DNA from: Candidatus Omnitrophota bacterium
GTDB lineage: Bacteria > Omnitrophota > Gorgyraeia > 1-14-0-20-64-10 > JACQQZ01
Direction of reading: 5' to 3'
Length of the DNA: 7,784 nucleotides
NCBI GenBank assembly: GCA_016206635.1
Contig: JACQRF010000042.1
Location: 1 to 7,784, forward strand
A model generated the notes under the pieces. That model saw only the letters and a list, made by a program, of their open reading frames with translations, was not told the origin of the DNA and did not search any database. Numbering within the stretch: position 1 is the stretch's first letter; each line of letters begins with the position of its first letter. Of the stretch, positions 5,649 to 7,784 are shown in pieces. The position numbers and the translations under genes are program-made.

Positions 5649-6818
5649 ATGGCACCGTCAACCAACACGCCGTGGGGTCGCACCGTCCGTTGTCCGGAGG
5701 GGTACGCCGCGTTCATCCCCGAAGGGCGATTACCGTCGCTCGTCTGGACGCCGGCGCTCACGCGGGCCCTCTCCGACGCCGACCGCCTCATCGGGAAGCT
5801 GGCTGGGGAAGGGGGGCGGCTCCCCAATCCGCACTTGTTGATCCGGCCGTTCGTGCGCCGCGAAGCAGTCCTCTCCAGCCGGATCGAGGGCACGCAGTCC
5901 ACCCTGGGTGAATTGCTGGCGGCTGAGGCGGGGGCAGCGGTCGAGCGGAGCCCAGCCGATCTGCGGGAGGTCGGCAACTACGTCGTCGCCCTTGAGTATG
6001 GGCTCAAACGGCTGACGTCGCTGCCGCTTTCCTTGCGCTTGCTGCGCGAACTCCACGAACAGTTGATGAGGGGAGTCCGGGGCGACCGGGCCACCCCTGG
6101 TCAGTTCCGGCGCTCCCAGAACTGGATCGGGCCGCCGGGGTGTACCCTGATCAATGCAACCTACGTGCCGCCGCCTCCGTCAGCCCTGATGGAGTGCCTG
6201 GGGGCGTGGGAGCAGTCGTTGCACGATCGGTCGCTGCCGCCGCTGGTCCAGGTGGGGATCCTCCATCCCCACTTCGAGGCGATCCACCCGTTTCTCGACG
6301 GTAACGGACGGGTGGGCCGGTTGCTCATCACCCTCTTCCTGGCGGAGCGGCGAATCCTGCCGACCCCCTTGTTATATCTCAGCGCCTTCTTCGAGGCGAC
6401 CCGGTGGGAGTACTACGATCGGTTGCGGGGGGTGACGGCGCGTAGCGAATGGGGCGAGTGGCTCCACTATTTCTTGAACGGGGTGGCGCGCCAGTCGGAG
6501 GATGCGCTCGGACGGGCCACCCGGATCAACGCCCTCGTGACTCGCTGGCGGGCCGCGGTGGCCGACACCCCCTCGAAGGTAGCGGGGCGGCTCGTGGACC
6601 TCTTGGTGGCCAATCCCTATCTGACGCTCACGAGAGCGACGCAACAACTGCGTGTGGCGTTCACGACGGTCCAACGGGCCGTCGCCCGGTTGGAGCGCCT
6701 GGGCATCGTCTCGGAGGTCAGCGGGGCCGCCCGCAACCGCGTCTACTGTGCCACCAAACTCCTGGCGATCTTGGAAGAGCCGGCCCGCCTGACCCCGGAT
6801 CATCTTGATAAATCATGA
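5649..6818 (+). CDS. Fic family protein (class II, self-inhibited AMPylase-type) with C-terminal winged helix
   Basis: A 389-residue Fido-fold protein. The active-site motif HPFLDGNGRVGR (H213 to R224) is the complete HxFx(D/E)GNGRxxR form of enzymes that transfer AMP from ATP to target proteins, with H213 as base. Upstream, S76-x-x-x-E80-G81 (SSRIEG) matches the inhibitory (S/T)xxxE(G/N) helix; its place N-terminal to the Fic core makes this a class II, self-restrained enzyme like Shewanella SoFic. Residues about 10-100 form a Fic_N-like domain. Residues about 326-376 (LTLTRATQQLRVAFTTVQRA and after) read as a winged helix-turn-helix, suggesting DNA binding. ATG 5649 is chosen over GTG 5643 because of the Shine-Dalgarno. 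It has its own promoter and inverted repeats, so autoregulation is plausible. Its 3' end overlaps the promoter of the next unit. The cellular target is unknown. Proteins of this build often move between genomes, fitting an accessory insertion between alr and ilvD. Confidence 0.92.
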   Translation: MAPSTNTPWGRTVRCPEGYAAFIPEGRLPSLVWTPALTRALSDADRLIGKLAGEGGRLPNPHLLIRPFVRREAVLSSRIEGTQSTLGELLAAEAGAAVERSPADLREVGNYVVALEYGLKRLTSLPLSLRLLRELHEQLMRGVRGDRATPGQFRRSQNWIGPPGCTLINATYVPPPPSALMECLGAWEQSLHDRSLPPLVQVGILHPHFEAIHPFLDGNGRVGRLLITLFLAERRILPTPLLYLSAFFEATRWEYYDRLRGVTARSEWGEWLHYFLNGVARQSEDALGRATRINALVTRWRAAVADTPSKVAGRLVDLLVANPYLTLTRATQQLRVAFTTVQRAVARLERLGIVSEVSGAARNRVYCATKLLAILEEPARLTPDHLDKS

Positions 6819-6833
6819 TCTATCATGTATTAT
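6805..6833 (+). promoter_or_regulatory. Sigma70-type promoter of the toxin-antitoxin module
   Basis: TTGATA (6805-6810) and TATTAT (6828-6833) each match consensus at five of six positions and are 17 bases apart. They overlap the last codons of fic, whose stop is 6816-6818. Transcription would begin near 6840, leaving a leader of about 16 bases that is mostly ribosome-binding site. Confidence 0.75.
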
Positions 6834-6834
6834 C
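6807..6834. promoter_or_regulatory. 28-base palindromic operator over the toxin-antitoxin promoter
   Basis: Two 13-base arms, 6807-6819 and 6822-6834, around CT pair at 11 of 13 positions; the inner six bases (CATGAT / ATCATG) and outer five (GATAA / TTATC) are exact. The palindrome covers the promoter from within the -35 to the end of the -10. A ribbon-helix-helix antitoxin, alone or with its toxin, is the expected ligand; binding is inferred, the symmetry is seen. Confidence 0.75.
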
Positions 6835-6840
6835 TGGGTA

Positions 6841-6848
6841 AAGGAGGG
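6841..6848 (+). promoter_or_regulatory. Ribosome-binding site setting the antitoxin start
   Basis: AAGGAGGG is a near-perfect anti-16S match. It ends too close to ATG 6850 and lies about eight bases before ATG 6856 (counted from GGAGG), so 6856 is preferred. The strong site fits high antitoxin synthesis relative to toxin. Confidence 0.78.
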
Positions 6849-6855
6849 GATGCCG

Positions 6856-7074
6856 ATGCAGGTCAAATACTCGACGATGTTGGACGCCCGGAAGGTGAAA
6901 CAGCTGCGGGAGTGGTCTTCGCAGACCAAGGTGCCGCAGGCCAAGCTCCTGGAAGAGGCGATTGATCTGCTCGGCGCCTCGCTGGCCCACGACGTGGTGA
7001 CGCCGGCCTATCGGCGAGTCGTGGATCAGGTGATCAAGGAAGACCTCCCCGCGCTGAAGCGGTTGGCCAAGTGA
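6856..7074 (+). CDS. Ribbon-helix-helix antitoxin of a Doc-type module
   Basis: A 72-residue protein. Residues 2-9 (QVKYSTML) form the expected DNA-contacting beta strand. Helix A is about 10-22 and helix B about 26-39 (VPQAKLLEEAIDLL), giving the ribbon-helix-helix (CopG/MetJ-like) dimer fold. Residues 40-72 (HDVVTPAYRRVVDQVIKEDL and after) form a charged C-terminal arm, the likely toxin-neutralising segment. I see no SxxxE(G/N) inhibitory motif, so toxin control is probably by wrapping the active site, as Phd does with Doc, but with a different DNA-binding domain. It is the first gene of the unit, placed just after a promoter with a 28-base palindrome, and its TGA overlaps the toxin GTG. 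The role is inferred from fold and position; I do not recognise a named family member. Confidence 0.82.
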   Translation: MQVKYSTMLDARKVKQLREWSSQTKVPQAKLLEEAIDLLGASLAHDVVTPAYRRVVDQVIKEDLPALKRLAK

Positions 7075-7457
7075 CCGCGCTGGGCTACCGGCAGGCCCTC
7101 TGGCTCTACCGCCGGGTGATCGAGGAAACGGGCGGCGGGGGCGGGCTGCGGGACGAAGGGTTGCTTCGGGCGGCGCTGGCCCGCCCGCCCGCCACGTTCG
7201 GGGGGAAGGATCTCTATCCCTCGATCTTTGAGAAGGCGGCCGCATTGACGGAATCCCTCGCGCGGAGTCATCCGTTCGTGGACGGCAACAAACGGATGGC
7301 GCTGGCGTGCGCCCGGACCCTCCTCAGCGTCAATGGCTATCAGGTCATCGCCTCCCAGGATGCTAAGGTGGCGTTGATTCATCGAGTGGTGGCCCGTGAG
7401 GTGACGGTGCAGGAGGTCGCGGATTGGTTGGAGCGCCACAGCCAGCGTCTGGCCTGA
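7071..7457 (+). CDS. doc: Doc-type (death-on-curing) Fido toxin
   Basis: A 128-residue protein with HPFVDGNKR (67-75), the Doc variant of the Fic motif in which the second glycine of GNGR is lysine. Studied Doc proteins use a flipped ATP to phosphorylate EF-Tu and stop translation, unlike AMPylating Fic enzymes. H67 would be the catalytic base, with K74 and R75 in the ATP site. The length is almost that of phage P1 Doc (126). The N-terminal YRQALWLYRRVIEETGG, LRDEGLLRAALARP and LYPSIFEKAAAL segments, and the C-terminal VTVQEVADWLERH helix, are typical of the family. The GTG start overlaps the antitoxin stop (GTGA) and has no strong Shine-Dalgarno of its own, so its synthesis should depend on antitoxin translation. 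EF-Tu as target is inference from the family. Confidence 0.92.
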   Translation: MTALGYRQALWLYRRVIEETGGGGGLRDEGLLRAALARPPATFGGKDLYPSIFEKAAALTESLARSHPFVDGNKRMALACARTLLSVNGYQVIASQDAKVALIHRVVAREVTVQEVADWLERHSQRLA

Positions 7458-7475
7458 GGGAGAGCAGCGCGTTCC

Positions 7476-7500
7476 GGGCGGAGCTCCGCGATGGCCGCCC
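7476..7500. other. GC-rich inverted repeat after the toxin gene, no T-tract
   Basis: GGGCGG (7476-7481) pairs with CCGCCC (7495-7500), and a separate 10-base palindrome CGGAGCTCCG spans 7479-7488; the two folds exclude each other. No T-tract follows, so it is not a standard terminator. It is the only structure I see in the 7458-7553 gap, which otherwise holds no gene. Confidence 0.3.
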
Positions 7501-7557
7501 CGGCGTCGGGACCCAGGCGTAGCAGTTTTCTTGAAACGACAAGACCGTATTTCGCCG

Positions 7558-7587
7558 TTGACGGCGGCGGGCTAACCTCTATATAAT
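7558..7587 (+). promoter_or_regulatory. Sigma70-type promoter for ilvD
   Basis: TTGACG (7558-7563) and a perfect TATAAT (7582-7587) are 18 bases apart. Transcription would begin near 7594. A short inverted repeat, GCCGT (7554-7558) and ACGGC (7561-7565), lies over the -35 and could be an operator half or chance in GC-rich DNA. Confidence 0.75.
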
Positions 7588-7593
7588 CACGTC

Positions 7594-7627
7594 ACGCCCC
7601 AGAGTTGGACGCTGGGGCGTCCTTTTT
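7594..7627 (+). terminator. Terminator-like hairpin at the 5' end of the ilvD leader
   Basis: ACGCCCCAG (7594-7602) and CTGGGGCGT (7612-7620) form a 9-pair stem with a 9-base loop, followed by CC and five T's (7623-7627). The hairpin would be the first thing transcribed from the promoter just upstream, and the T-tract ends ten bases before the ilvD ATG. It could attenuate transcription, protect the 5' end of the RNA, or terminate transcripts from upstream. Confidence 0.65.
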
Positions 7628-7637
7628 CTATGACACC

Positions 7638-7784
7638 ATGACACCGATGCCATCACCAGTGAAGGCGACCGCGGCCCCCTCGCGCGACCTGCGCCCCCGC
7701 AGTCGGGTCCTGCTGGACGGGGACGACCGCGCCCCGACCCGGGCGATGCTCAAGGCCATCGGGTTTACGGACGAGGACCTGCGC
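7638..7784 (+). CDS. ilvD: Dihydroxy-acid dehydratase, N-terminal part (cut by window edge)
   Basis: The first 49 codons, open to the window edge. The translated stretch [20 protein letters not shown] followed by IGFTDEDLR is the typical N-terminus of IlvD/Edd dehydratases, where R-x-P-x-R-x-M/L-L-x-A-x-G is conserved. The enzyme removes water from 2,3-dihydroxy acids in valine, isoleucine and leucine synthesis using a labile Fe-S cluster; the cluster cysteines lie beyond this window. The related sugar-acid dehydratase Edd is less likely but cannot be excluded from 49 residues. ATG 7638 is chosen because the frame begins there; ATG 7647 is an in-frame alternative. There is no Shine-Dalgarno. 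A four-codon frame, ATG ACA CCA TGA (7630-7641), overlaps this start as ATGA. Confidence 0.87.
   Translation, partial: MTPMPSPVKATAAPSRDLRPRSRVLLDGDDRAPTRAMLKAIGFTDEDLR

Noticed and set aside
5572..7457. Fic/TA island as a bounded mobile element with insertion repeats
   Set aside because: I found no matching direct repeats at the edges, no integrase or transposase and no tRNA attachment site; transfer remains a guess from gene type and AT-rich control regions.
7458..7553. Possible small gene or tRNA between the toxin gene and the ilvD promoter
   Set aside because: I found no cloverleaf, no ribosome-binding site with a convincing frame, and only a weak GC inverted repeat.

Overview
The window reads as one strongly GC-rich bacterial chromosome segment. 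Every gene I can support lies on the + strand. Frequent GTG starts and ATGA/GTGA stop-start overlaps point to compact, translationally coupled operons. The gene content (thiamine and tRNA t6A synthesis, alanine racemase, branched-chain amino-acid synthesis) is a cell-wall-bearing, prototrophic bacterium. I cannot assign a phylum; an environmental, poorly cultured GC-rich lineage is a guess only.

Region 1 (1-5571) is a housekeeping block: a CPBP-family membrane protease, mtnA (methylthioribose-1-phosphate isomerase), thiL (thiamine-phosphate kinase), tsaE and tsaB (two parts of the tRNA t6A machinery) and alr (alanine racemase). The genes overlap or lie within about 45 bases of each other, so they probably share a transcript. 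Four hairpins sit at the joints. Two are copies of one GC-rich palindromic repeat, at the start of the protease gene and at the mtnA/thiL joint. The other two are perfect 30- and 32-base palindromes with T-tracts, directly before tsaE and tsaB. They look like intrinsic terminators in the middle of the operon.

Region 2 (about 5572-7457) is an accessory island of two Fido-fold enzymes. The first is a stand-alone Fic protein with the HPFxDGNGRxxR adenylyltransferase motif, an N-terminal SxxxEG self-inhibition motif and a C-terminal winged helix. The second is a two-gene toxin-antitoxin module: a ribbon-helix-helix antitoxin followed, with a GTGA overlap, by a Doc-type toxin carrying HPFVDGNKR. 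Each unit has its own AT-rich, near-consensus sigma70 promoter with inverted repeats laid over it, which suggests autorepression.

Region 3 (7458-7784) returns to metabolism: a consensus promoter, a leader that begins at once with a hairpin plus T-tract, and the first 49 codons of ilvD (dihydroxy-acid dehydratase), cut by the window edge.

I found no wholly new system. The points most worth a second look are the tandem AMPylase-type and kinase-type Fido enzymes with their two operators, and the recurring layout of a terminator-like hairpin followed at once by a start codon lacking a Shine-Dalgarno sequence (tsaE, tsaB, ilvD).
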